The notes under the pieces are model-generated. The model made no database searches, was not told where the DNA came from, and saw only the letters and a program-made list of their open reading frames with translations. A program made the translations under genes and the position numbers. A stretch of 64,000 nucleotides of DNA from Chloroflexi bacterium UBA6077 (lineage in GTDB: Bacteria > Chloroflexota > UBA6077), in the NCBI GenBank assembly GCA_002436065.1, contig DIXP01000094.1, forward strand, positions 79,788 through 143,787, written 5' to 3'. Positions 1-9,050 of this stretch are shown here, in pieces; position 1 is the first letter of the stretch; the number at the start of each line of letters is the position of its first letter.

Positions 1-51
1 ATGGCCGCTTTTCCCTGCAATGCTTCTTCCAGCAACTCTATCCTCCTCAAT

Positions 52-190
52 CCGTAGTGCAGGGCGCTCTGCCCTGCCGTCCGGTTGCCCTGCCTTGCGC
101 CGTTGCCCATGGGTCCGGGTGCGGGCGGAGAGCAGGTGGTTAGGCGCATGTACACCAACGGGTGGCAGGGCACAGGGCCCTGCACTACGG
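52..190. repeat. Palindromic repeat with 27-bp arms
   Basis: Two 27-nt arms (52-78 and 164-190) are inverted copies with two mismatches, both beginning CCGTAGTGCAGGGC. They enclose about 85 bp of GC-rich sequence. The GTAGTG/GTAGGG start is shared by other hairpin repeats in the window (30609, 38741, 54845, 62508), suggesting one dispersed class. No gene is seen in 1-234 apart from this element. Confidence 0.6.
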
Positions 191-234
191 GTCCAATCCA
201 GTCCGGCGCATTGCCAGACGTCGTCGCATATGAG

Positions 235-1059
235 CTACTTACCCTCCCCCGTCAGTCTCCTGAACAGTGAGGTGGCGTTGACCTTTCGGTCCTCGACGAG
301 GGTAGGGAGTTCCAAGTGGTAGGTCCCACTGGGCAGGATTCCGCACCCTCCATACTTCCTCAGCAGGAGGAACTGCACCAACACCTCCTCCCCAGCGTGC
401 CGCGGGGGCAGTTGGCCCCACCAGGAGAATCCGCCGACGTCCAGCAGCTTCGCCCGGTCGTACAGCACGTTGGCCCCACCCACCCACGCCACCTTGTAGA
501 GCACCGGCTCCGTGCCCTTAACCAGCCTCGCGGCCAGATGAAGCGGATTGGCCGCGTTGTTGACCTTGTGCCGATCCCAGGGCAGACTGTCCCAGTCGAA
601 GGGCTCCGGCTGCACCGGCCCCTCCCACAGCTCGATGTCTTGCTGATGCGGCCGTACGTCCTCCAGGTAGCTCAATCCGGTCGCGGCGCAGCCCACAAAG
701 CCACAGCCTTCGCGCCGAATCACCCCAAGCATTCTCTCCATCACCTCGGGTTCCAACAGCACATCATCGTCCAGGAAATGGACGTAGTCCGCGTCGCTCT
801 GGGACAGGAGGAAATGCCTCTGCTCGGCCATCCCCTTCCTCGGCAGGTGGCGGAACAGCCGCACCCGCCTGCCCCGGTAGCGAAAGGCTCGGACTATGGT
901 CTGTATCTCGGCAGAGTCCAGCATCTCTTCGTCATCACCCTGTTCCGAGATCACCAGGTCAAACTCCCTGTAGCTTTGCCCAAACAGGCTGGCCAAAACC
1001 ACCGCCAATCCAGTCTTCCTGCCGCCACTCGGAATCAGCACCTCCACCACAGGAGCCAC
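235..1059 (-). CDS. Glycosyltransferase family 2 protein
   Basis: A GT-A fold sugar transferase of 274 aa. The N-terminal strand VEVLIPSGGRK (residues 5-15) is the usual nucleotide-sugar binding start. FLDDDVLLEPE puts the metal-binding acidic triad at about residues 97-99. No membrane segment is evident, so it should act at the cytoplasmic face on a lipid-linked or protein-linked glycan. The start is GTG with GGGAGG 6-7 nt upstream. It is the last gene of a nine-gene minus-strand operon (9050 to 235), 13 bp after the GT4 gene. Donor and acceptor cannot be told from sequence. Confidence 0.85.
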   Translation of the reverse strand: MAPVVEVLIPSGGRKTGLAVVLASLFGQSYREFDLVISEQGDDEEMLDSAEIQTIVRAFRYRGRRVRLFRHLPRKGMAEQRHFLLSQSDADYVHFLDDDVLLEPEVMERMLGVIRREGCGFVGCAATGLSYLEDVRPHQQDIELWEGPVQPEPFDWDSLPWDRHKVNNAANPLHLAARLVKGTEPVLYKVAWVGGANVLYDRAKLLDVGGFSWWGQLPPRHAGEEVLVQFLLLRKYGGCGILPSGTYHLELPTLVEDRKVNATSLFRRLTGEGK

Positions 1060-1072
1060 AGTCGCCTCCCCG

Positions 1073-2416
1073 CTATGACAGCTGCTTGCCTATTTTCGTC
1101 GGGGGGCTCAGTTCGCCCCTGTGTATGGCTGCTTTCCCGTTGCGCTTGGGAGCCTGGGATTTCTCGGCAGGCCAATTCCTCAGCAGGGATTCGTACAGCT
1201 CAACCGTCCGCTCCCCCACCTTCTGCCATGTGAACAGCCGCTCCACCCTCGAGCGAGCCGCCCGGCCCATCCGGTTGTTCAGGGCGCGGTCGGCCACCAG
1301 ACGCTCCATCTGTTCGGCAAGAACGACCGGAGACTTAGCCGGAACCAGGAACCCCGTCTCGCCGTCAGCCACCGTGAACTTGATGCCACCTACCTCGGAC
1401 CCTATGACGGGAGTGCCACAGGCCATCGCCTCCAGCGGCGTGAGCCCAAACGGCTCGTACCAAGGGGTGGATATGCTCACGTTGGCGGCAGAGTAGAAAG
1501 TCTTGAGGGCGTGTTGAGGCCGCTTCCCCGGGAACTCCACCAGCGAGCGAATCCCAAATCCCTCCGCCATCTGAGCCAACCGGCGAATCTCCGGTGTCTG
1601 CATGGGATCACCATCTGTCGTCTCGCCACCCACGATCAGCAACCGCATTGGGGCCTGGACCCGCTTCGTCAGGAGGGAGAATGCCTCGACCACGTTGTCT
1701 ATTCCCTTTCGAGGCAGCATGCGCCCCACGTACAGGGCGATCCACTCGTTCTGTTTCAAGCCCAGTTCAGCCCGTGCCTGATCCCTCGCCATCGGCCGGA
1801 ACGCTTCGATATCCACAGCGGAGGGAATGACCTCTATCTTGGCGGGATCGGCATCGTACAGGGTCACCAGTTCGTGCATCTCGTGGGGGCATTGAGCGAT
1901 GATTCGGTCCACCCCTTCGATGACGCTGTACTCCACCGCTATCCTGTCTTCAGGGCTGGTGTCAGCATCCCCCTGATACTGCCGCTTCACCTTGCCCAGG
2001 GCGTGGAAGATCTCCACCACCGGCACAGCTAGTAGAGGCTGCAGTTGGCAGGCAACCCACCCCGACATCCAGAAGTTGGCGTGCACCAGGTCGTAGCGCC
2101 GACCGCGGCGGTGGGCGTACTCCAACAGGGCATCCCGGAACTGCGGCATGTAATGCCACATCGGGTCCTTCTTCACGAACTGGGCCGGGCCCGCCCTGAG
2201 GTTCACTACTCGAACGCCAGGGGCCCACTCGGTCTCCTCCGAGAGCTGCTCGCTGTCGAGACGGGCGAAGACGTCCACTTCGAAGCCGAGGGAAGCCACG
2301 TTCCTCGCCACCTGATCCACATATACGTTCTGCCCACCGGCGTCTTCACTCCCCAGCAGCGCAACAGGGCTGGCATGTTCGCTGAGCATCGCGACGCGCG
2401 CCTTAGTCCTCGTCAT
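1073..2416 (-). CDS. Glycosyltransferase family 4 protein, sucrose-synthase-like subgroup
   Basis: A GT-B retaining glycosyltransferase of 447 aa. The N-terminal GGQN loop (residues 27-30) is typical of the MshA/sucrose-phosphate-synthase-like GT4 subgroup. The C-terminal EX7E signature is EPFGLTPLE (Glu321, Glu329), which contacts the nucleotide sugar. IVGG at about 261-264 and GRMLPRKG at 231-238 are further core motifs. The C-terminal 40 residues are basic and likely disordered. It lies in the glycan operon 30 bp downstream of another GT4. It probably adds a hexose during assembly of a surface polysaccharide; specificity is unknown. Confidence 0.88.
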   Translation of the reverse strand: MTRTKARVAMLSEHASPVALLGSEDAGGQNVYVDQVARNVASLGFEVDVFARLDSEQLSEETEWAPGVRVVNLRAGPAQFVKKDPMWHYMPQFRDALLEYAHRRGRRYDLVHANFWMSGWVACQLQPLLAVPVVEIFHALGKVKRQYQGDADTSPEDRIAVEYSVIEGVDRIIAQCPHEMHELVTLYDADPAKIEVIPSAVDIEAFRPMARDQARAELGLKQNEWIALYVGRMLPRKGIDNVVEAFSLLTKRVQAPMRLLIVGGETTDGDPMQTPEIRRLAQMAEGFGIRSLVEFPGKRPQHALKTFYSAANVSISTPWYEPFGLTPLEAMACGTPVIGSEVGGIKFTVADGETGFLVPAKSPVVLAEQMERLVADRALNNRMGRAARSRVERLFTWQKVGERTVELYESLLRNWPAEKSQAPKRNGKAAIHRGELSPPTKIGKQLS

Positions 2417-2446
2417 CCTCAGTCCCCCTACCAGTTAGCTCTTGCA

Positions 2447-3397
2447 TCATCGTCCCATGGCCAGGGCAAAGGCCCGATCCCAATCCCGAGTGAAACGCTC
2501 GATGGAGAAGCGCTCTCGGGCGATCTCGCGGGACCGGAGACCCATTCGTCGCGCCTCAGTAGGGTCCCTCAGGAGCTGCTTCATCCCCTCCACCAGGCGA
2601 TTCAGGTCGTTGGACACAAAGCCGTTCGTCCCGTTTTCCACCACCGTCGGTACCTCTGTGGTCGCCAGTGCCACGATCGGCATTCCGATGGTCATGGCCT
2701 CGATCAGTGCAAGGGGAAGACTGGTGTATCGGATGGGGTTGAAGAAGAAGCGATATCTGGCCTCCAGCCGATGGAGTTCCTTGTGGGGCACATCGCCCAG
2801 CCCGCCCACCTCTTCGGAGCCCATTCCAACCAGGTCCAGCGGCACCCGACCCCGCAGCTCCTCCCAGACGTCGTAGCCAGAGATTCGGTTCCGCCGCTTG
2901 ATGCCGTTGACCACCACGATCCCCCTATCCAGTTCGCCTGTATACTCCACGCCCTCGGCCAGCAGCGCTCCGTGCTCGATGACAATGGTGGAGCAGCGAC
3001 CCGAGTCCCACATCATCCGGTTGAAGTGGGTCACGTGAACCAGGAGAGTCTCAGGCTCGCCGGCCATGGGATGAGAGGTATCCGTCGGGTGGCCTTTTGG
3101 GGTGTTGTGCTCGATGTATATTCGGGGCAACTTCCTCTGTTCCTCGGATAGAATCTCGTACTGGTCCTCGAAGTAGTTCTTGGTGGTCTGGTGGATCACC
3201 AAGTCCAGAGGCAGTTGCCGGACCTCTTCGGCCGGCACCTCCAACACGTTGTCAGGCCAGGAGAAGGTCCTACCCTTGCCGCCGTAGCCCTCGGGACGGT
3301 CCGGTTTCACCGGCAGATAGAAGTTGGCTGAAGCTCGGACAATGTAGTTGAGGTAGCTGCCGTGAATGTGCCAGATCAAGACGTTAGGTGCGCGCAT
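2447..3397 (-). CDS. Glycosyltransferase family 4 protein
   Basis: A GT-B type protein of 316 aa with a recognisable C-terminal donor-binding half (LALIEAMTIGMPIVAL, then VPTVVENGTNGFV), as in GT4 enzymes. The first Glu of the EX7E motif is not obvious: the region reads FNPIRYTSLPLALIE, so the family call rests on the overall C-domain pattern. I start at ATG 3397 (MRAPNVLIWHIHGSYL), which looks like a proper first strand; a longer frame extends upstream but is low-complexity. The start overlaps the preceding GT9 gene by 22 bp, implying translational coupling in the glycan operon. Confidence 0.75.
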   Translation of the reverse strand: MRAPNVLIWHIHGSYLNYIVRASANFYLPVKPDRPEGYGGKGRTFSWPDNVLEVPAEEVRQLPLDLVIHQTTKNYFEDQYEILSEEQRKLPRIYIEHNTPKGHPTDTSHPMAGEPETLLVHVTHFNRMMWDSGRCSTIVIEHGALLAEGVEYTGELDRGIVVVNGIKRRNRISGYDVWEELRGRVPLDLVGMGSEEVGGLGDVPHKELHRLEARYRFFFNPIRYTSLPLALIEAMTIGMPIVALATTEVPTVVENGTNGFVSNDLNRLVEGMKQLLRDPTEARRMGLRSREIARERFSIERFTRDWDRAFALAMGR

Positions 3398-4437
3398 CGA
3401 CTCACCTGTCGCAATGATTCTTCCAGCACCCGCTCCACCGCGATGCTGGAGATGGGATGGCCCTGGCCCGCCGCGAGGGCCCGGTGGAGGACGGTGTCCG
3501 TGGGTGCCCACCGGCCAGGATCTGTGGGGCCAAACAGCACGACGCTGGGAACCCGAAGCGCAGCCGCCATGTGAGAGGGGCCGCTGTCGTTGGTGACCAG
3601 GAGCCGCGCCCGAGACAGCAGGGAGGCCAGCCCGCCCAGAGAGGTCTTGCCGGCCAGTATGTGGGCGTCCATCTGCATGAGATCCGCCACCTCCTGGGCG
3701 ATGGGCAGCTCAGCGCAAGTACCGGTGACAACCACCTGGGCCCCCAACTCGCGAGCAAGACGATCTGCCACCAAGGCAAAGCTAGCAGGTGGCCATCTGC
3801 GGTCCGGATCCTTGGCCCCCGGATGCACAACCATGATGGGGGATCGGAGGTCGAGTCCCACGGCCCATGCCACCTCTGCAGACTCAACCTCATCGCCCGG
3901 CAGCACTGGAAACTCCAGCTGGGGATCGCTCGTCGCCCCCAGTGCCCTGACCAACCTGAGCCACCGCAGAACCTCGTGCTCGTCATCGTTCCACTGCAGT
4001 TCCAGGTCGAGCTGCGGCGGCGCGACCAGATCCATGGATGGCCGATAGCCCAGTGTTGCCGAGGCACCAAGCTGGACCACGAACTCGTTGCTCACCCGCC
4101 CATCCCCGTGCATCTGAATCGCCAGGTCGTACCCATGGCCATGAGCTTCAGTCAAAAAGCGACCCAGAGTGGCCGGATCAGACAGCAAGCCCTCAAGGTT
4201 TCCGTATCCAGGAAACTCAACAAACCGATCAATGTGCCGGAATCGGTCGACGATGCCATGGAGCCAGGGCAGCCCAATGAACGTCAGCTCAGCGTCGGGA
4301 AAGCGCTGCTTGAGCGCCCTCAGAGCCGGCACGGAGCAGAGGAAATCACCCAGGTAGAGGGCCCTGAACATGGCAATATGGTGGACTTCAGCAATCTCCA
4401 GTGAAGGACCATCCCAAGGACGCGTGCTCCCGTTCAT
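3376..4437 (-). CDS. Glycosyltransferase family 9 (heptosyltransferase-like)
   Basis: A GT-B inverting transferase of 353 aa in the ADP-heptose:LPS heptosyltransferase family. Family hallmarks are LGDFLCSVPALRALK near residue 30, VVHPGAKDPDRRWP in the C-domain, and NDSGPSHMAAALRVPSVVLFGPTDP near residue 290. The Cys-rich tail seen in the neighbouring paralogues is absent. It overlaps its upstream neighbour by one base (4437) and its downstream neighbour by 22. With hldE and gmhB in the same operon, heptose is the most plausible donor, but this is inference from context. Confidence 0.85.
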   Translation of the reverse strand: MNGSTRPWDGPSLEIAEVHHIAMFRALYLGDFLCSVPALRALKQRFPDAELTFIGLPWLHGIVDRFRHIDRFVEFPGYGNLEGLLSDPATLGRFLTEAHGHGYDLAIQMHGDGRVSNEFVVQLGASATLGYRPSMDLVAPPQLDLELQWNDDEHEVLRWLRLVRALGATSDPQLEFPVLPGDEVESAEVAWAVGLDLRSPIMVVHPGAKDPDRRWPPASFALVADRLARELGAQVVVTGTCAELPIAQEVADLMQMDAHILAGKTSLGGLASLLSRARLLVTNDSGPSHMAAALRVPSVVLFGPTDPGRWAPTDTVLHRALAAGQGHPISSIAVERVLEESLRQVSRCAHLTS

Positions 4438-5600
4438 CAGGGTGCAACCTCCGCACCTCTAGGCGTGTCAAGGGGAAACCTCGTTTCCGAAGCAGTACCC
4501 AATTCATCGACAGGGAGTGACACGGCGTCCTGGGGGCGACTCAGCATCGCCTCCACCTCCAATGCGACCTCTGTTGGTGATATGTCCAGGCATTCCAGGC
4601 TGCACCGGCACCGGAAGAGGTAGCAGGGGCTGCAAGGAGTCTCACGGCGCAGCAGCCGCATCGGCGAGTAGGGCGATCTCCACTGGCCTTCCAGGTCGGT
4701 GCCGGAGAAGAGTACGACGCAGGGGACCGCGAGGGCGGCGCAGAAGTGCATAGGCAGGCTGTCGTTGCAGACAACCGCGGCCGCCCCCTCCACCAGGGCA
4801 GCCAACTCCTCCACCCTGGTTCGCCCGGCGATGGAGAAGAGGCCCGCACTCCTATCTGCCGCTGCCTCGATATCCGGCGCCTCCTTCGCTGACCCGGGCA
4901 GCAGCACCGGCATTCCCAGCCGCTGATGCAGCAGGCGGGCAACTTCAGCGAAGCGCTCCAGCGGGTAGCGCCGAGCCTGGCAGCTTGCCCCAGGCTGGAC
5001 GACCAGGTAGGGCTCTCCCCGTTGAATCCCGAGTCGCGCCAGCAGACCCCTGGAGGCGAGGCGGGCACGAGCGGGCACCGCTACCCGCGGGCATCGATCG
5101 GACGCCTCGAAGCCGACGTGCTCCAGCAGCTGTATGGCCCTCTCCGCCTGGTACAGGTCGTCCGGCACGTTGCGCAGCTCGGTGGTCAGGAGGCCGCCAC
5201 CAAACTCCTTTGACTCTCCCAGGCGCAGGGGAATCCCAGCCAGGTAGCAAGCATAAGCAGCGCCGTGCGGGCTCTGGGAGAAGCTGGTGAAGATGATGGC
5301 AGCGTCAAACCGTCTCTGCTCCAGAAACCGCACCAGTTCCAACTCACGGGCTGGGTCCAGTGGCATCTGGCCACCCACATCCTGCCACAGTGCCTTCCAA
5401 ACCTTAACGTCATCGATCCACGGCAGGAGCGACGCTGCCTGCGAGCCGGAGGGGCCAGCCAACAGGGTCGCTCTTGCCGACGGCAGGTTCTCCTTCACCG
5501 TCCGAAGAGCGGCGGAAAGAAGGACGACGTCTCCAATGTTGTCCAAACGCACCAAGAGTAGATTTCGTGCCGCAGCCCAAGCGCCCTCAAGCATCTGCAC
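4437..5600 (-). CDS. Glycosyltransferase family 9 (heptosyltransferase-like)
   Basis: A GT9 protein of 387 aa. The first strand and loop are LLLVRLDNIGDVVLLSAALR (about residues 14-33). The C-domain holds VVQPGASCQARRYP and CNDSLPMHFCAALAVPCVVLFSGTD. After it comes the Cys cluster CSPCYLFRCRCSLECLD, a conserved GT9 tail in this window whose role (structural or metal) is not known to me. The Ser-Gly of the usual NDSGP is Ser-Leu here. It overlaps the adjacent GT9 genes at both ends (1 bp and 14 bp), so translation is likely coupled. Confidence 0.85.
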   Translation of the reverse strand: MQMLEGAWAAARNLLLVRLDNIGDVVLLSAALRTVKENLPSARATLLAGPSGSQAASLLPWIDDVKVWKALWQDVGGQMPLDPARELELVRFLEQRRFDAAIIFTSFSQSPHGAAYACYLAGIPLRLGESKEFGGGLLTTELRNVPDDLYQAERAIQLLEHVGFEASDRCPRVAVPARARLASRGLLARLGIQRGEPYLVVQPGASCQARRYPLERFAEVARLLHQRLGMPVLLPGSAKEAPDIEAAADRSAGLFSIAGRTRVEELAALVEGAAAVVCNDSLPMHFCAALAVPCVVLFSGTDLEGQWRSPYSPMRLLRRETPCSPCYLFRCRCSLECLDISPTEVALEVEAMLSRPQDAVSLPVDELGTASETRFPLDTPRGAEVAP

Positions 5601-6678
5601 AGCCTCCGTCGCTGGCGCGCAACAACTCCATGGCGGCCGCAGCCACCTCCTCAGGCTCCACTCCTCTCAGGCAGCCGTGATCGGTGGGGCAGACCCGGCT
5701 GTAGCAGAGGGCACAGGGCACCGGCTTGTTGAGCAGCTTTTGCGGGACATTCCAGGGCCGCCACTGCTCGGGCGGATTGGTAAGCGCGAATAGGTCGACC
5801 ACCGGGGTCTTGACCGCCGCCGCCATGTGGGCAGGGCCGGTATTGTTGGTCACCACCACGTCGGCAATGGCCAACAGGGCCGCAAACTCGGAAAAGCTGG
5901 CCTGCCCAGCCATGGAGAGGCTAGGTTTGGCCATCCGGCCACGCACACGCTGAACCAGATCCACCTCCCTGGCATCTCCCGTAAACACCACCTGGCAGTT
6001 CGCGCCCCCAACCAGCAGGTCGGCCGCCTGGGCGAACATCTCCCAGGGGTAGGTGCGGGCCGGCATGCTGCAGCCCGGATGCACCACAACCGTCCGTTTC
6101 TCAGGCGACAACCCATGGGAGAGCAAACGGGAGGTCACAGAAGAGGTGGCCTCCGACGGAACTCGCAAGACCAGGTCTGTTTCCGTGGTATGGAACCCCT
6201 CGACGGCTACCAGGTTGAGTGCCCTCCGCACCTCGTGGAGCATCGGGTTCTCAATGTGCTTGTGCCGGGTAGTGAGCAGCGAACCGGCGCCGTCGATGGA
6301 CATGGCGAGCCGCAGCGGGATGTCCGCGAGGTAGCACAGGTAGGCGGGAGGCAGGGGGCTCTGGCGGAAACTGGTGAAGACGATGGCGCCATCGAACTCG
6401 CGCTCGCGCAGCAGCGCTATCATTTCTTGCTCCCGCCGACTATCCTGAGGCATCTGCCCCCACACATCCATCCATGGAGCCTGGTACACGATTACGTCGT
6501 CCAGATCGGGGTTCAACTCCGCGACCTGGGCCCCAATGGGGCTGCCCAGGAGCGTGAGCTTCGCCTGAGGCTGAGTCGCCTTGATTGCATGGAAGGCCGG
6601 CGTACAGAGCAGGACATCCCCAAGGTTGTCCAGACGGACCAACAGGATGTTGCGCGCCTCCATCCAGCGGTTATCCAT
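5587..6678 (-). CDS. Glycosyltransferase family 9 (heptosyltransferase-like)
   Basis: A GT9 protein of 363 aa. LLVRLDNLGDVLLCTPAFHA begins the N-domain. VVHPGCSMPARTYPWEMFAQ and VVTNNTGPAHMAAAVKTPVV mark the donor-binding C-domain. The Cys tail is CALCYSRVCPTDHGCLRG. I prefer ATG 6678 (MDNRWMEARN) over the in-frame start at 6693 because GGAG lies 8 nt upstream. It overlaps the gmhB stop by 8 bp. It is a close paralogue of the 4437-5600 gene, consistent with tandem duplication and divergence within the operon. Confidence 0.86.
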   Translation of the reverse strand: MDNRWMEARNILLVRLDNLGDVLLCTPAFHAIKATQPQAKLTLLGSPIGAQVAELNPDLDDVIVYQAPWMDVWGQMPQDSRREQEMIALLREREFDGAIVFTSFRQSPLPPAYLCYLADIPLRLAMSIDGAGSLLTTRHKHIENPMLHEVRRALNLVAVEGFHTTETDLVLRVPSEATSSVTSRLLSHGLSPEKRTVVVHPGCSMPARTYPWEMFAQAADLLVGGANCQVVFTGDAREVDLVQRVRGRMAKPSLSMAGQASFSEFAALLAIADVVVTNNTGPAHMAAAVKTPVVDLFALTNPPEQWRPWNVPQKLLNKPVPCALCYSRVCPTDHGCLRGVEPEEVAAAAMELLRASDGGCADA

Positions 6679-7240
6679 CAGCGCTCTCCGCATGATTCAG
6701 CAGGTAATCCACCGCCTCCAGGAAGCTCTTGGCGACGTACTCCGGCTCGCGATCCGGTATCTCGGGCTTCCCCTCGGTCCCCAGGTCCAACAGAATCCCT
6801 CGGCACCCTGCTCGCTTCCCAGCCTCGATATCGTCCAGGATGTCCCCAATCAACCAGGAACTGGAAGGGTCGATCCCGAACTCCGAGCAGGCCCGCATGA
6901 TCATCCCCGGTTGGGGTTTGCGGCAGTGGCACTCCACGGAATACCTGGGAACCACCCCCTCAGGGTGATGAGGGCAGTGATAGAAAGCGGCAACACCGGC
7001 ACCCTGGTCGTGCAGGATCTCCCCCATACGTCTGTGCATCACTGCCAACTGCCCTTCGTCGAAGTAGCCACGTGCGATGCCCGACTGATTGGTCACCACG
7101 ATAAGCAGGTAGCCTGCTCGCCTCAGCCGACCGAGCCCCTCCGCGACCCCGTCCAGCAGTTGAATACTCTCTGGATCGCACCCGTAGTGGTGGTTCTGGA
7201 TGAGGGTGCCGTCTCGATCCAGGAACACTGCCTTTCTCAT
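6671..7240 (-). CDS. gmhB: D-glycero-D-manno-heptose 1,7-bisphosphate 7-phosphatase
   Basis: A HAD-superfamily phosphatase of 189 aa. It removes the 7-phosphate of heptose bisphosphate in the ADP-heptose pathway. The catalytic DxD is in AVFLDRDGTLIQNHHYG (Asp8, Asp10). VVTNQSGIARGYF is motif II with GmhB-type substrate contacts. The zinc-site region reads CPHHPEGVV followed by CHCRKPQPGM. GDILDDIEAGKRAG is the Mg-binding motif. Start ATG 7240 is set by the MRKAVFLDRDG beginning; the open frame runs further upstream but is non-homologous. It overlaps the HTH gene by 4 bp and works directly with HldE encoded upstream. The related histidinol-phosphatase is a less likely alternative. Confidence 0.88.
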   Translation of the reverse strand: MRKAVFLDRDGTLIQNHHYGCDPESIQLLDGVAEGLGRLRRAGYLLIVVTNQSGIARGYFDEGQLAVMHRRMGEILHDQGAGVAAFYHCPHHPEGVVPRYSVECHCRKPQPGMIMRACSEFGIDPSSSWLIGDILDDIEAGKRAGCRGILLDLGTEGKPEIPDREPEYVAKSFLEAVDYLLNHAESADG

Positions 7241-7446
7241 GACTGCTGTTCCCTGCCGTTGCGACCATCGGGCTCCAGCAGGCTGCCCCGACGCATCATC
7301 TCCTCGAGGGCACTGGCCCGTATGCGCCACTGTTGGCCGATCTTGAAGGCCGGCAGCTTCCCAGCCCGACACCAGGCATAGACAGTGGCGGGTGTGGTCT
7401 TGAGCATTACCGCGACCTCCTGGACTGTCAGTATCTCCTCAGGCAT
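7237..7446 (-). CDS. Small excisionase-type helix-turn-helix protein
   Basis: A 69-aa DNA-binding protein. LTVQEVAVMLKTTPATVYAW is a MerR/excisionase-type helix-turn-helix, and the next strand KLPAFKIGQQWRI is the family's typical wing. Proteins of this size are often annotated as excisionases, but no integrase is nearby. Its position between hldE and gmhB, overlapping gmhB by 4 bp (ATGA), argues that it is a resident of the glycan operon and perhaps its regulator. The C-terminal 20 residues are charged. Start ATG 7446 is the only one giving the intact motif. Confidence 0.8.
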   Translation of the reverse strand: MPEEILTVQEVAVMLKTTPATVYAWCRAGKLPAFKIGQQWRIRASALEEMMRRGSLLEPDGRNGREQQS

Positions 7447-7529
7447 AGCGCCGGCCTCTCTCTCCTTCCCCCTGTAGCCGGCCAGACCGCCGCGCGCCGA
7501 CCGTATGGCGATTGGCCAGCAATCGGGGT

Positions 7530-9050
7530 CTACAGCACCGTCTTCGCGACCTTGCCTCGCAGGAGTCGTGAAGAGCGCTTCTCCAACAGGGGCAGGATAA
7601 CCACCTGCCCTCCGACCTCCCGCACAGCCTCCGCCTCCGGCAGATCCACATCCAGATAGTCGCCGCCCTTCACGTGAAGGTGGGGCCGAATCTCCCTTAT
7701 CAGGGCGCTGGGGGTGTCCTCCTCGAACAGGACCGCGTGATCGACCCACTCCAGAGCAGCCACCACCGCCAATCTCTCGTCCTCGGAGGTGAGTGCGCTC
7801 TGCCCGCGCCTGCGCCGCAGGCTCTCGTCCGAGTTGACGCCCACAATCAGGATGTCTCCCAATCTCTTAGCCTCCTGCAGAAAGGCGATGTGTCCGCTGT
7901 GCAGGCCATCGAAGGTCCCATTGGTGAAGACCAGCCTCCGACCCTGGGAGCGGTATTCATCCAACCTGTCGGTCAGGCACCCCTGGGGCTGCACCCCTCC
8001 ACAGAGACTGAGCCGCTGCAGCAGCTCTTGCTGCTCCACAGCAGCGGTCATCTGCTTGGCCACCGCCACGCCTGACGCCTCTACCGCCACGCGAGCCGAG
8101 ACCCGAATGTCAGCACCCGACGCAACGGCGAGGGCGAGAGCAGCGGTGAAGGTATCCCCTGCCCCCACAGCATCGGCGTTCCGCACCTTTCGGGCGCGCA
8201 CCTGGATGCTAGGCTGATCTCGCTCAAACAGCAGGGCACCTTCGGCGCCGGCAGTGATAATGGCCCATCGGGTGCCGATTTGCTCCAACAGGTGGCGCCC
8301 CAGCGCCTCTAAACTGGACAGTGAGATGGTGTCACGCGGCAGTTCGCCCGGCAGCAGGCAAGCCTTCTGAGCCTCCAGGTGATTTGGGGTTATGACGCTG
8401 ATATTCCTGAACCGGTGGCGAGTCAGGTCTTTGGAGTCCACCACGACCAGTTGGTGGTGATCCCGATTGGCAGCACTCAAGGCCGCGACAAAGGCCGGCG
8501 TGACCACGCCCTTCATGTAGTCCGAGATAATCACAACATCATGTTGGAGGAACAGCATCCGGAAGAGGTCCACAAACCGGCGCTCGGTCTCTCCAGACAG
8601 GTCGGAGCAGTCTTCCTCATCGAATCGGGCAACGAAGTGGCCGTCGGCCAGGATGCGCAGTTTGATGGTCGTGGGCCGCGATGGATCTTCCATCATATGG
8701 GAGACGTCGACGCCATACTCGATGAGGCGTTGGCGCAACAGCTCGCCCTCGTGGTCATCCCCTACCACAGAGAGCAGAGTAGTCTTGGCTCCCAGGGCTC
8801 GCGCGTTGGCCGCCGTGTTGGCGGCACCGCCTGGCTGATGCTCCCGTCCGCGGGACTTCACCACCGGCACCGGTCCCTCAGGAGAGAGCCGCGTCGCCGT
8901 GCCCAGATAGTAGCTGTCCAGCATCGAGTCCCCAACCACCAGAACCCGCAACGCCGAAAAGCGACGAACGGCTTCGATTTCACTCAACCCGATGAGACCC
9001 ATTTCCTGATGACTCTCGAAGCTTCTCGCGGGGGATTCTCTATAGTTCAT
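7530..9050 (-). CDS. hldE: Bifunctional heptose-7-phosphate kinase / heptose-1-phosphate adenylyltransferase
   Basis: A 506-aa two-domain enzyme. The N-terminal PfkB/ribokinase domain (about 30-340) phosphorylates heptose 7-phosphate at C1. It contains GGAANTAANARALG (74-87) and the anion-hole motif VGAGDTF (295-301, catalytic Asp299). The C-terminal nucleotidyltransferase domain (about 370-506) makes ADP-heptose and has TNGTFDGLHSGH (376-387), with the HxGH signature. Length fits HldE (E. coli about 477 aa). It is the first gene of the glycan operon, 83 bp before the HTH gene, with about 280 bp upstream for a promoter. ATG 9002 (MGLIGLSEIEAV) is a possible alternative start. Confidence 0.93.
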   Translation of the reverse strand: MNYRESPARSFESHQEMGLIGLSEIEAVRRFSALRVLVVGDSMLDSYYLGTATRLSPEGPVPVVKSRGREHQPGGAANTAANARALGAKTTLLSVVGDDHEGELLRQRLIEYGVDVSHMMEDPSRPTTIKLRILADGHFVARFDEEDCSDLSGETERRFVDLFRMLFLQHDVVIISDYMKGVVTPAFVAALSAANRDHHQLVVVDSKDLTRHRFRNISVITPNHLEAQKACLLPGELPRDTISLSSLEALGRHLLEQIGTRWAIITAGAEGALLFERDQPSIQVRARKVRNADAVGAGDTFTAALALAVASGADIRVSARVAVEASGVAVAKQMTAAVEQQELLQRLSLCGGVQPQGCLTDRLDEYRSQGRRLVFTNGTFDGLHSGHIAFLQEAKRLGDILIVGVNSDESLRRRRGQSALTSEDERLAVVAALEWVDHAVLFEEDTPSALIREIRPHLHVKGGDYLDVDLPEAEAVREVGGQVVILPLLEKRSSRLLRGKVAKTVL

